Source: Solimonas_A sp052035235
GTDB lineage: Bacteria; Pseudomonadota; Gammaproteobacteria; Nevskiales; Nevskiaceae
DNA length: 64,000 nucleotides
NCBI GenBank assembly: GCA_052035235.1
Contig: JBPOHT010000020.1
Location: forward strand, 1-64,000
Reading direction: 5' to 3'
Shown here one piece after another: positions 8,353 through 16,703 of this stretch; position 1 is the stretch's first letter; every line of letters begins with the position of its first letter. The translations under genes and the position numbers were made by a program. The notes beneath the pieces are model-generated. The model had not been told where the DNA came from, did not search any database, and saw only the letters and a program-made list of their open reading frames with translations.

Positions 8353-10872
8353 GTGACTGCCGCCGAACCGCTGCGCGCCCGCATCGACGACTACCTCTCC
8401 CGCCTGCCGCTGGCGCCGGAGGAGAACGAGCGGCTGCGCATCCGTGCCGATGCCCTGCTGCGCCGCCACCCCACGCCCGACGCCGCCACGGTGTTCAGCG
8501 AGCTGCACGAGGCGCTGGGTGGCGAACCCGTACAGCCGGACACGCCTTCACTGAGCTCGCTGGAGGCTCGCCTGCAGCGCCTGGGCGCCGACCACCCTCG
8601 CCGCGGCGACCAGGCACTTGAGCAGGCCTTCCAGCATGACCGGCACGGCCGCATGCGCCTGGTCACCACCCCGCCGATGCGCCGCGCTTCGATGGTGCCG
8701 CGCCCCTGGGACCGCAATCCCCTGCGCCGCCTCTGGCACTGGCTGGGCGACCGCCTGGGCCGCGAGAAGCCGCACCTGCAGTCGCGTGACGAACCCTTCG
8801 TCCCCGACTCGCCGGTGACCCAGGCGCCCTGGCGCAACGCCGGCCGCAACCGCCGCCTGCTGCTGCTGGGGCTGGTGCTGGCCCAGACCTACATCGCCAG
8901 CTACTTCATGATGGCGGTGCTGCCCTACCACGGCCGCCACGCCCTGGAGATGACGCTGCTGGTGGTCTACGCCGTGTTGTTCGCCTGGATCTCGGCCGGC
9001 TTCTGGACCGCGATGATGGGCTTCTGGGTGCTGCTCTGGGGCAGGGACAAGTACGCCATCTCGGCCTCGTCCGCGCCGGAGGCGCCGCTGCCGCCCAAGG
9101 CGCGCACCGCAATCCTGGTGCCGATCTGCAACGAGGACGTGGTGCGGGTGTTCGCCGGCCTGCGGGCCACCTACGACTCGCTGGCCCGCGCCGGCGTGCG
9201 CGAGCACTTCGACTTCTACATCCTCAGCGACACCTCCAAGGCCGACGTGCGCGTCGCCGAGCTGGATGCCTGGCTCAAGCTATGCCGCGAGGTCAACGGC
9301 TTCGGCCACATCTTCTACCGGCTACGCCGCCACCGCATCAAGAAGAAGGCCGGTAACGTCGCCGACTGGTGCCGGCGCTGGGGCAGCCTGTACCGCTACA
9401 TGATCATCCTGGACGCGGACAGCGTGATGTCCGGCGACTGCCTCAAGCGCCTGGTACAGCTGATGGAGGCCAGCCCTGGTGCCGGTATCATCCAGACCGC
9501 GCCGCGCGCCGCCGGGCGCGAGACGCTCTACGCGCGCATCCAGCAGTTCGCCACGCGCGTCTACGGGCCGCTGTTCACCTCCGGCCTGCATTTCTGGCAA
9601 CTGGGCGAAAGCCATTACTGGGGCCACAACGCCATCATCCGCGTGGCGCCGTTCATGAAGCACTGCGCGCTCGGCAGCCTACCGGGCAAGGGCGCGCTGT
9701 CCGGCGCCATCATGTCGCACGACTTCGTGGAGGCGGCGCTGATGCGCCGGGCCGGCTGGTCGGTGTGGATCGCCTATGACCTGCCGGGCTCTTATGAGGA
9801 GATGCCCCCTGCCCTGCTCGACGAGCTCAAGCGCGACCAGCGCTGGTGCCAGGGCAACCTGCAGAACTTCCGCCTGTTCTTCACCTCCGGCCTGCACCCG
9901 GCGCACCGCGCGGTCTTCATGACCGGCGTCATGGCCTACCTGTCGGCGCCGCTGTGGCTCCTGCTGCTGATCCTGTCCACGGCCGCGCTGGCGATGAGCG
10001 TGCACGTGGAGCCGCAGTACTTCACCGAGCCCTACCAGCTGTTCCCCAACTGGCCGGAATGGCACCCGGAATGGGCCATGCGCCTGTTCGGCGCCACCAT
10101 GACGCTGCTGTTCCTGCCCAAGGTGCTCAGCGCCGTGCTGATCCTGTTCCGGCGCCAGGACCTGCGTCTGCACGGCGGGCCGGGCCGCCTGGCCGCCAGC
10201 CTGCTGCTGGAGATGCTGTTCTCCGCCGTGCTGGCGCCGGTGCGCATGCTATTCCATGCCCGCTACGTGCTGGGCGCCTTGCTGGGCTTCGCCGTGCAGT
10301 GGAAGTCGCCGCCGCGCGACGACGCCGCCACGCCCTGGAGCGAGGCGATCAAGCGCCATGGCCTGGGCACCGTGCTGGGACTGGGCTGGGGCTATTACGT
10401 CTACACCTTGGACAAGGATTTCCTGTGGTGGCTGCTGCCGGTGGTCGGCAGCCTGGTGATCGCCATCCCGGTGTCGGTGTGGAGCTCGCGCTCCAGCATC
10501 GGCCGCTGGTTCCGCCAGCGCCGCCTGTTCCTGATCCCGGAAGAGTCCTTCCCGCCGCGCGAGCTGCGCTGGTTGCGCGCCGGCCTGCGCCGCAACAGCG
10601 CCGAGCCGCCGGACTTCCACCGCGCGGTAACCGATCCGCTGGTCAATGCCTTGTCCTGCGCCTTCGGCATGCCGCGCGAGATGCAGCCGGAAGAGATGCG
10701 GCGCCATCGCAGCCTGCTCGTGCAAAAGGCACTGGCCCGCGGCCCGTCGGGCCTGAGCGACGCCGAACGTAACTTGTTGCTGGCGGACCCGGTCTCTCTT
10801 TCGCGCCTGCACGGTCTGGCCTGGACCGCGCCCGAGGCATCGCCGGAATGGACCCCGGCGTCACCAAACTGA
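8353..10872 (+). CDS. opgH: Glucan glucosyltransferase OpgH (MdoH)
   Basis: The 839-residue inner-membrane family 2 glycosyltransferase starts at GTG 8353. A cytosolic N-terminus (about 1-165) leads into two membrane segments. The catalytic loop carries the D-x-D pair Asp354/Asp356 (D-A-D-S-V-M) and Q-R-W-C-Q-G with Gln496-Arg497-Trp498. Several more membrane spans follow between about 535 and 720, then a long cytosolic tail. It polymerises UDP-glucose into the beta-glucan backbone and exports it to the periplasm, where OpgG acts. The stop overlaps a Pho-box-like sequence for the next gene. Confidence 0.96.
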   Translation: MTAAEPLRARIDDYLSRLPLAPEENERLRIRADALLRRHPTPDAATVFSELHEALGGEPVQPDTPSLSSLEARLQRLGADHPRRGDQALEQAFQHDRHGRMRLVTTPPMRRASMVPRPWDRNPLRRLWHWLGDRLGREKPHLQSRDEPFVPDSPVTQAPWRNAGRNRRLLLLGLVLAQTYIASYFMMAVLPYHGRHALEMTLLVVYAVLFAWISAGFWTAMMGFWVLLWGRDKYAISASSAPEAPLPPKARTAILVPICNEDVVRVFAGLRATYDSLARAGVREHFDFYILSDTSKADVRVAELDAWLKLCREVNGFGHIFYRLRRHRIKKKAGNVADWCRRWGSLYRYMIILDADSVMSGDCLKRLVQLMEASPGAGIIQTAPRAAGRETLYARIQQFATRVYGPLFTSGLHFWQLGESHYWGHNAIIRVAPFMKHCALGSLPGKGALSGAIMSHDFVEAALMRRAGWSVWIAYDLPGSYEEMPPALLDELKRDQRWCQGNLQNFRLFFTSGLHPAHRAVFMTGVMAYLSAPLWLLLLILSTAALAMSVHVEPQYFTEPYQLFPNWPEWHPEWAMRLFGATMTLLFLPKVLSAVLILFRRQDLRLHGGPGRLAASLLLEMLFSAVLAPVRMLFHARYVLGALLGFAVQWKSPPRDDAATPWSEAIKRHGLGTVLGLGWGYYVYTLDKDFLWWLLPVVGSLVIAIPVSVWSSRSSIGRWFRQRRLFLIPEESFPPRELRWLRAGLRRNSAEPPDFHRAVTDPLVNALSCAFGMPREMQPEEMRRHRSLLVQKALARGPSGLSDAERNLLLADPVSLSRLHGLAWTAPEASPEWTPASPN

Positions 10873-10886
10873 CATGACGCCGTAAT
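10869..10886 (+). promoter_or_regulatory. Pho-box-like direct repeat upstream of olsB
   Basis: CTGACAT-GACG-CCGTAAT has the 7-4-7 spacing of the PhoB box (CTGTCAT-N4-CTGTCAT). The first half matches 6 of 7 bases and the second 5 of 7. A -10-like TTCATA lies at 10904-10909. Ornithine-lipid genes are PhoB-controlled in several other bacteria, which makes the site plausible, but the second half-site is weak. Confidence 0.35.
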
Positions 10887-10911
10887 ACGGCTTCAACGCC
10901 CGGTTCATAGA

Positions 10912-10938
10912 GTTCGCTCCGTCAAAACAGGAGCGAAC
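10912..10938 (+). promoter_or_regulatory. Hairpin that hides the olsB ribosome-binding site
   Basis: GTTCGCTCC (10912-10920) pairs perfectly with GGAGCGAAC (10930-10938). The right arm overlaps the Shine-Dalgarno AGGAG (10929-10933) of the ATG at 10943. In the mRNA this would block ribosome entry unless it is opened, suggesting translational control. Confidence 0.45.
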
Positions 10939-10942
10939 GTCC

Positions 10943-11731
10943 ATGTCCGCAATCATCGATGGTGACCTGCCGCGCAAGCCCCGCTTCGAACTGGGCTTTG
11001 CGGAAACCGCAGAAGAAGTGCTGGAGACCCAGCAGCTGCGCTACCGGATTTTCGCCGGCGAGCTCGGCGCGCAGATCGACAGCGGTGCCGAAGGCATCGA
11101 CCGTGACCGGTTCGATGCGTACTGCCGTCACCTGTATGTCCGCGAACTGGAATCCGGCCGCATCATCGCCTGCACCCGCATCCTGACCGACGACCGTGCG
11201 GCCCTGGCCGGCGGCTTCTACTCGGCCGGCGAGTTCGACCTGGACATGATCAACGCCCTGCCGGGCCGCGTGATGGAGATCGGCCGCACCTGCGTGGATG
11301 CCGACTACCGCAGCGGCGCGGTGATCGCCACGCTGTGGCAGGGTATCGCCGCCTACATCACCAACGAAGGCTACGACTACCTGTTCGGCTGCGCCTCGAT
11401 CGGCCTGGAGGACGGCGGCGCCACGGCGCACGCGATCCTCGACCAGATCCGCGGCAAGTATCTGGCGCCGGCCGGCCAGCACGTGCGGCCCTACGTCACG
11501 CTACCGGCGGCTGATGCCCGCCCCACCGAGAAGCCGAAGCTGCCGCCGCTGCTCAAGGCCTACCTCAGCCTGGGCGCCAAGGCTTGCGGCGAGCCCTACT
11601 GGGACCAGGACTTCAACTGCGCGGACGTGTTCATGCTGCTGAACGTGACCGACCTGCACCCGCGCTACGCCCGCCACTTCCTCGGCAAGGGCGCCGAGGA
11701 AGCCGCACCGGTCGCGGCAGGCCACGCCTGA
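10943..11731 (+). CDS. olsB: L-ornithine N-alpha-acyltransferase OlsB-like (GNAT fold)
   Basis: The 262-residue protein belongs to the OlsB/hemolysin-like acyltransferase group. It has the R-Y-R-I-F-A-G-E-L-G start, the R-V-M-E-I-G-R-T-C-V-D-A-D-Y-R core, and L-F-G-C-A-S-I near the middle. OlsB transfers a 3-hydroxyacyl chain from acyl carrier protein to ornithine, giving lyso-ornithine lipid. A PlsC-type gene 11 bp downstream supplies the second acylation, which supports the role. It sits after opgGH, but separate control is likely from the Pho-box-like site and the leader hairpin. Related N-acyl amino acid synthases cannot be excluded. Confidence 0.85.
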   Translation: MSAIIDGDLPRKPRFELGFAETAEEVLETQQLRYRIFAGELGAQIDSGAEGIDRDRFDAYCRHLYVRELESGRIIACTRILTDDRAALAGGFYSAGEFDLDMINALPGRVMEIGRTCVDADYRSGAVIATLWQGIAAYITNEGYDYLFGCASIGLEDGGATAHAILDQIRGKYLAPAGQHVRPYVTLPAADARPTEKPKLPPLLKAYLSLGAKACGEPYWDQDFNCADVFMLLNVTDLHPRYARHFLGKGAEEAAPVAAGHA

Positions 11732-11742
11732 GGCGCCGTCGC

Positions 11743-12516
11743 ATGAACACGGCGATCGCCTGGCTGCGCGGCCTGCGCCTGGTCATCCACCTCGCGGTGG
11801 GCCTGGCGCTGGCGCTGGCGGTGCGCCTGGACTTCACGCGCCGGCTCCAAGGCCCGCGCCTGATGCACTGGTGGACCGGCATCCTGCTGGAGATCCTCAA
11901 CATCCGCCTGTTCGTCAGCGGCCAGCCCGCCACGGGGGCCCGTTTCACGGTGGCCAACCACGTCTCCTGGCTGGATATCCCGCTGATCGGCGCCTGCGAG
12001 GCCACGCACTTCCTGTCCAAGTCCGAGGTGCGCGACTGGCCGGTGGCGGGAATGCTGGCCGAAGCCTGCGGCACCTTCTACATCCGCCGCGGCAAGGGTG
12101 GCGCCCGCCCCCTGCTGAACCAGCTGGTGCCGCACCTGCAGGCCGGCGGCAACATCACCGTGTTCCCGGAAGGCACCACCACCGACGGCCGCGACGTGCT
12201 GCCCTTCCACCCGCGCCTGTTCGGGGCCGCCATCGAGGCCGGCTGCCCGGTGCAGCCGGTAGCGATCCGCTACGGCCGCGCCCCGGACGGGGCCGCCGTC
12301 GCCCCCTTCATCGGCGACGACGACCTGATCAGCCACATCCTGCGCGTCCTGCGCACTCCGGAGCTGGTGGCCGAGGTGACCTACTGCCGACCGATCCCGC
12401 CCCAGGGCATGGACCGCGATAGCCTCTGTGCCGCCGCCCAGGCGGCCGTACGGGGCCGGGTCAGCCCGGGTCTGCCGCTGGCGGACCTGCCCCTGGACGA
12501 AGCCGCAGTAGCCTGA
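11743..12516 (+). CDS. olsA: Lyso-ornithine lipid O-acyltransferase OlsA-like (PlsC family)
   Basis: The 257-residue protein starts at ATG 11743; an upstream in-frame start lies inside olsB and lacks family similarity. A hydrophobic N-terminus (about 10-35) precedes the acyltransferase box N-H-V-S-W-L-D with His73 and Asp78. The substrate motif F-P-E-G-T is at 141-145. It would O-acylate lyso-ornithine lipid; the same fold also makes phosphatidic acid. Next to olsB the ornithine-lipid role is favoured. Confidence 0.85.
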   Translation: MNTAIAWLRGLRLVIHLAVGLALALAVRLDFTRRLQGPRLMHWWTGILLEILNIRLFVSGQPATGARFTVANHVSWLDIPLIGACEATHFLSKSEVRDWPVAGMLAEACGTFYIRRGKGGARPLLNQLVPHLQAGGNITVFPEGTTTDGRDVLPFHPRLFGAAIEAGCPVQPVAIRYGRAPDGAAVAPFIGDDDLISHILRVLRTPELVAEVTYCRPIPPQGMDRDSLCAAAQAAVRGRVSPGLPLADLPLDEAAVA

Positions 12517-12598
12517 GAATCCGTCCTTTGGGCGGGGTGAGGCCGCCCTGGTCCCAAAGGGCTGTAAAATAGGGGCTCAGGTTCATCCCCGAGCGCCC

Positions 12599-13564
12599 AT
12601 GAGCAATACGCCTCCCCCCGCAGTGAAACCCATCGTCCAGGGCGAGAAGCTGCGCGGCGCCGACAAGATGGCGCGCATCCCGGTCAAGATCGAGGCCTCC
12701 ACCACCCTGCTGCGCAAGCCGGAGTGGATCCGCGCCAAGCTGGGCGAGTCCGCCGAGGTGGCGCGCATCAAGAAAGCCCTGCGCGACAACGACCTGCATA
12801 CGGTCTGCGAGGAAGCCAGCTGCCCCAACCTGGGCGAGTGCTTCGGCAAGGGCACGGCCACCTTCATGATCATGGGTGCCATCTGCACCCGGCGCTGCCC
12901 GTTCTGCGACGTCGCCCACGGCCGCCCCAACCCGCTGGACACCGACGAGCCGGCCAAGCTGGCCAAGACCATCCGCGACATGCGCCTGCGCTACGTGGTG
13001 ATCACCAGCGTGGACCGCGACGACCTGCGGGATGGCGGTGCGGCGCATTTCGCCGCCTGCATCCGCGAGAGCCGCGCGCTGTCGCCGTCGCTGCAGATCG
13101 AGGTGCTGGTACCCGACTTCCGTGGCCGCATGGACCCGGCGCTGGCGATCTTCAACGACACACCGCCCGATGTCTTCAACCACAACCTCGAGACCGTGCC
13201 GCGCCTCTACAAGCAGGCCCGCCCCGGCTCCGACTACGACTGGTCGCTGGACCTTCTGGAGCGCTTCAAGGGCCTGCACCCCGAGGTGCCAACCAAGTCT
13301 GGCCTGATGCTGGGCCTGGGTGAGGAGATCGAGGAGATCGAGCAGGTCATGCGCGACCTGCGCGCGCACAACGTCGACATGCTGACGCTGGGCCAGTACC
13401 TGCAGCCTTCGCGCAACCACCTGCCGGTGGCGCGCTACGTCCACCCGTCGGAGTTCGAGCGCCTGCGCGTGCTCGGCGAGCAGATGGGCTTCAAGCACGT
13501 TGCCAGCGGCCCGATGGTGCGCAGCAGCTACCACGCCGACCAGCAGGCCCACGGCGTCATCTGA
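12599..13564 (+). CDS. lipA: Lipoyl synthase
   Basis: The 321-residue radical-SAM enzyme carries both clusters: the auxiliary motif Cys70-x4-Cys75-x5-Cys81 and the radical-SAM motif Cys96-x3-Cys100-x2-Cys103. The C-terminal R-S-S-Y-H-A-D motif, whose Ser ligates the auxiliary cluster, is present. LipA inserts two sulfurs into octanoyl groups on lipoate-dependent proteins. lipB, its usual partner, is not adjacent. The short inverted repeat CCTTTGGG/CCCAAAGG (12525-12532, 12553-12560) and a TAAAAT at 12565 lie upstream. A small acidic protein gene follows 19 bp later, probably in the same transcript. Confidence 0.97.
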   Translation: MSNTPPPAVKPIVQGEKLRGADKMARIPVKIEASTTLLRKPEWIRAKLGESAEVARIKKALRDNDLHTVCEEASCPNLGECFGKGTATFMIMGAICTRRCPFCDVAHGRPNPLDTDEPAKLAKTIRDMRLRYVVITSVDRDDLRDGGAAHFAACIRESRALSPSLQIEVLVPDFRGRMDPALAIFNDTPPDVFNHNLETVPRLYKQARPGSDYDWSLDLLERFKGLHPEVPTKSGLMLGLGEEIEEIEQVMRDLRAHNVDMLTLGQYLQPSRNHLPVARYVHPSEFERLRVLGEQMGFKHVASGPMVRSSYHADQQAHGVI

Positions 13565-13583
13565 ATCCGCTTTCCCCACTTCC

Positions 13584-13979
13584 ATGGATATCGAAGACAG
13601 TCACGTCGAGAAATTTGCCGCCGTCTGCGCCGAGGCGATCCTCACCTTCCTGGACTCCAGCGAGCCGCAGTGGGTCACCTGGGATGGCTTTTCCCACCGG
13701 TTCGACTTCCTGTCGGTGGAGCTGGACCCGCCGATCCTGCCGGTGGTGGTCAGCATCGAGGAAGGCTGGGACCGGATCGGTGACATCGGCGAGATCACCG
13801 ACCCGAACCACGAGCATTTCGACGCCGACGCCCTGCGCGACGCCATCGTCCACCTGCTGGTGGAGGAAGGCGTGGGCGAGCGCATCCTCAAGCGCTTCCT
13901 GGCCAAGCTGGAGAAGCTCGAGGAAGAACTGGACGAGGACGAGGGTGCCGGTGGCGAAGCCGCACCGGAAGAGGATTGA
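13584..13979 (+). CDS. Conserved small acidic protein, unknown function
   Basis: The 131-residue soluble protein starts at ATG 13584 (M-D-I-E-D-S-H). It has a mixed alpha/beta body with W-D-G-F-S-H-R-F-D and G-W-D-R-I-G-D-I near the middle, and ends in a Glu/Asp-rich coil (about 105-131). No signal peptide or membrane segment is seen. It lies between lipA and a terminator. I do not recognise a function. Confidence 0.7.
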   Translation: MDIEDSHVEKFAAVCAEAILTFLDSSEPQWVTWDGFSHRFDFLSVELDPPILPVVVSIEEGWDRIGDIGEITDPNHEHFDADALRDAIVHLLVEEGVGERILKRFLAKLEKLEEELDEDEGAGGEAAPEED

Positions 13980-14003
13980 GTTCCCGGTTCGAGCGCTGAA
14001 CAC

Positions 14004-14037
14004 AAAAAAGGGGCCGGCATTCGCCGGCCCCTTTTTT
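14004..14037. terminator. Bidirectional terminator
   Basis: AAAAAAGGGGCCGGC pairs with GCCGGCCCCTTTTTT around a short loop. It separates the convergent lipA transcript and the DUF4394 gene. Confidence 0.9.
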
Positions 14038-14051
14038 CCTTACCGCTCCGC

Positions 14052-16595
14052 TTACTGGACGCGCAGCGCGATGCTGCGCACGGCCGGCGCACCCGCAGCG
14101 CCGATGGTGCCCAGCGTGGTCGCAGCCCCGGTGCCGAGGTTGACGCGTACCAGGGTCGACAGACCGCCGCCCGAGGGCTGCAGCGCCGCCAGGGCATAGC
14201 CGTTGCGCCCGCCGACGATGTCCATGTCGCCCAGCTGGCTCAGCGGCGGCGTCACGACTCCCAGCAGGCCCACCGTGGTGACCACGCCGCAGTTCGGGTT
14301 ACCCGCGTCGGCCGGAGCGGTGCAGGCACCGCCGGTCGCCGGATCGGCACCGACCCGCACCAGTGCACCCGTCGCCGCGTCGATGCCGTACAGGGCCGTG
14401 GCCGCAGTGCCCACGAAGCTGTTGGTGTAGGCAGCCGCCATCAGGCCGGTAGTCGCGCCGCTGATCGTGCTGTCCATGGTCACGCCCGTGGCCGAATCCA
14501 CGTTGATGCGCAGGTTCTGGCCACTGCTGGTGATCAGGCGCAGCAGGTCCGGCACCGGATTGAAGTCCAGGGCCGTGCCGCCGCTCAGCACCACATCCAC
14601 TCCTGCCGCCGTCTTCAGCACACGGCCGTTGCTGGCCACACCCGTGGTCGGGTTGATGTCGTACAGGCGGTTTTGGTTGCTGACGCCGACGAGCTGGCGA
14701 TTGCGCGGGCCGTTGCCGGTCACGCGGAAGTCGATGTCGAGCAGGGTCTCGCCACCGGCCAGCCCCGTGATCGCCGTCGCCGCCGAGGGCGTGGCCGCAG
14801 CGGACGGCAGGAAGCTGACCAGGTCGGTACCGTTCTCCAGCAGCGCGAACACGGTGACCGAGGCGCCCGGCAGGGTCGCCGGCACCAGCGCCAGGCCACG
14901 GATCAGCTCGCCGCCGCCGATGGTGCTGGACGCCGCCGCTCCGGTCGCCAGGGCCGCCGCGCCGGTAGCCAGGTTGACCGTGTAGAGCTGGGCATTGGTT
15001 GCCGCCGCAGCGGAGCCCGCCAGCAGCGCCGCGCCATTGGCACCATCGATCTCCATCGCGGAGACCGCCTCGAGGTTGAAGCCCAAGGGCATCGCGCCGA
15101 CATCGGCCACCACGCCGCAGTTCGGATTGCCGGCATCCGGCAGCGCCGGGGCAACCGGCGCGCAGGAACCGCCGCTCGCCGGATCGTTGCCGATCCGCAC
15201 CAGGCGGTCACGCGTGGTGTCCACGCCGAACAGCGTGGTGCTGGCGCCGCTGTTCACATTCTCGGCGGCGCTGCGCAGGCTGTTGCTGTAGGCCACCGCG
15301 GTGACGTTCGCCGTGCTGCTGCCGGACAAGGACACATCGGTGGTCACGTTGGGCGTGATGCCCGCCCGCGGATCGATGCGCAGGTTCGCGCCGTTGGAGG
15401 CGACCACGCGCAGGCGATCCGGCACCGGGTTGAAGTCCACGCCGAAGCTGACGCCGGCCGGCAGGGCCGTGCTCAGCACCGCGCGTTCGGTCGCGGCGCC
15501 GGTATCCGGGTTGATCACCACCAGGCGGCTGGCATCGGTCAAGCCATAGAGCTCGCCGGTGGCAGGGCGCGTATCGATGCCCACCACGTTCTCGCCGGTA
15601 GCCAGGCCGCTCACCGCCGTCGACGCCGTGCAGAGCTTGGCCGGGGAACCGCGGTTGAAGCTCACCAGCTTGTTGCTGGCGGTCAGTGCCACCAGTTCAC
15701 CGCGTGCCTGCTTCGTCGGCGAAGCGGCCACCGGGCTGGTCAGCGCCACGATCTGCTCGCCAGCGCTCACGGCCACCGGGCCGGCGGCGGTCGCCGCGCC
15801 GGTGGTGAGGTTGATGCTGTAGAGGGTCGGGGCTCCGCCGGTGCTCAGCACCGCGACGGCACTGTTGGTGGGCAGGCCATCGGCCGCCGTGCCGGTCAGC
15901 ACGTCGAAGCCGTTGACGGCCGTCGGCACGCCCAGGCCCAGGCTGCCGACCGTGAACACGGTGCCCGCGTTGGGATCGGCCGAGGTCATCAGGTTGCCGG
16001 TGGCGCTGTTGATGTAATAGATCGTCGTGCGACAGGCCTCCTTGAAGCTCATGGTGTAGGCCGTGGCGGTGATGCCGGACACGTCGGTCGTCGTCGCCGT
16101 ACGGCGATCCTGCTTCAGCGTGCCGTCAACCGTGGTCGCTCCGTCCGCCACGTTGATGCGGAGGTTTTGCCCGGTATTGCTGACCACGCGCAGGCGGTCC
16201 GGCACCGGATTGAAGTCCACGCCGAAATCGGTAGCGGCGGCGTCGAGGGTCACGCTGAGCGTGACGGGAGCCGAGGCCACGCCCGTCGCCGGATCGAGCC
16301 GCAGGATGCGGCTGGCGCTGGTCACGGCGTAGAGATTGCCGTCGGCCGGCCGGAAATCGGCGCCGACGATGCGCTCGCCGCCGGCCAGGCCGGTGACGGG
16401 TCGTGCGGTGCGCAGGCTGCCCGGGGTGGCGCTGTTGAAGGTCAGGACCCGCTGGCCCGTGGTGCTGGAGGTCACGATGACCGTGTCGCCGGGCGTCGCC
16501 CCGGCCAACTTCTTGTCGGAGCTGCTGCAACCGGCGATGCCCGCTATTGCCGTCAGCAACAAGCCTGAGCGCAGGGTAAATCCTGTGTTCTGCAT
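14052..16595 (-). CDS. Lipoprotein with three DUF4394 domains
   Basis: The start is ATG 16595, with GGAGG 6 bp upstream; the in-frame ATG four codons earlier has none. The 847-residue product has a lipobox I-A-G-C with Cys23. The body is three copies of a DUF4394-type unit of about 270 residues. Each unit carries the F-N-P-V-P-D-x-L-R motif followed within a few residues by a G-x-N-L-R-I segment, and a later F-x-G-V/I-D or Y-x-I stretch. Alternating Gly/Thr-rich strands suggest a beta-propeller-like exported protein. Function is unknown. It is convergent with lipA and downstream of mpl without a clear terminator. Confidence 0.85.
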   Translation of the reverse strand: MQNTGFTLRSGLLLTAIAGIAGCSSSDKKLAGATPGDTVIVTSSTTGQRVLTFNSATPGSLRTARPVTGLAGGERIVGADFRPADGNLYAVTSASRILRLDPATGVASAPVTLSVTLDAAATDFGVDFNPVPDRLRVVSNTGQNLRINVADGATTVDGTLKQDRRTATTTDVSGITATAYTMSFKEACRTTIYYINSATGNLMTSADPNAGTVFTVGSLGLGVPTAVNGFDVLTGTAADGLPTNSAVAVLSTGGAPTLYSINLTTGAATAAGPVAVSAGEQIVALTSPVAASPTKQARGELVALTASNKLVSFNRGSPAKLCTASTAVSGLATGENVVGIDTRPATGELYGLTDASRLVVINPDTGAATERAVLSTALPAGVSFGVDFNPVPDRLRVVASNGANLRIDPRAGITPNVTTDVSLSGSSTANVTAVAYSNSLRSAAENVNSGASTTLFGVDTTRDRLVRIGNDPASGGSCAPVAPALPDAGNPNCGVVADVGAMPLGFNLEAVSAMEIDGANGAALLAGSAAAATNAQLYTVNLATGAAALATGAAASSTIGGGELIRGLALVPATLPGASVTVFALLENGTDLVSFLPSAAATPSAATAITGLAGGETLLDIDFRVTGNGPRNRQLVGVSNQNRLYDINPTTGVASNGRVLKTAAGVDVVLSGGTALDFNPVPDLLRLITSSGQNLRINVDSATGVTMDSTISGATTGLMAAAYTNSFVGTAATALYGIDAATGALVRVGADPATGGACTAPADAGNPNCGVVTTVGLLGVVTPPLSQLGDMDIVGGRNGYALAALQPSGGGLSTLVRVNLGTGAATTLGTIGAAGAPAVRSIALRVQ

Positions 16596-16703
16596 GGTTC
16601 CCTCCAATGGAATCCGACGGGAGCCGCCCTGCCCATGGTGGGCAGACGGGTCGGATACCAGAGGTACGGGCGCAAGACGCGGGCGGATGCAGCCCGAGAA
16701 AAC

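Noticed and set aside
6802..8508. 568-residue minus-strand frame over opgG
   Set aside because: It is an antisense shadow of opgG, with repetitive Gln/Leu/Val and no domain.
14673..16568. 631-residue plus-strand frame opposite the DUF4394 gene
   Set aside because: Its Arg/Gly/His-rich composition and lack of a start signal mark it as a shadow; the minus-strand gene has a lipobox and clear repeats.
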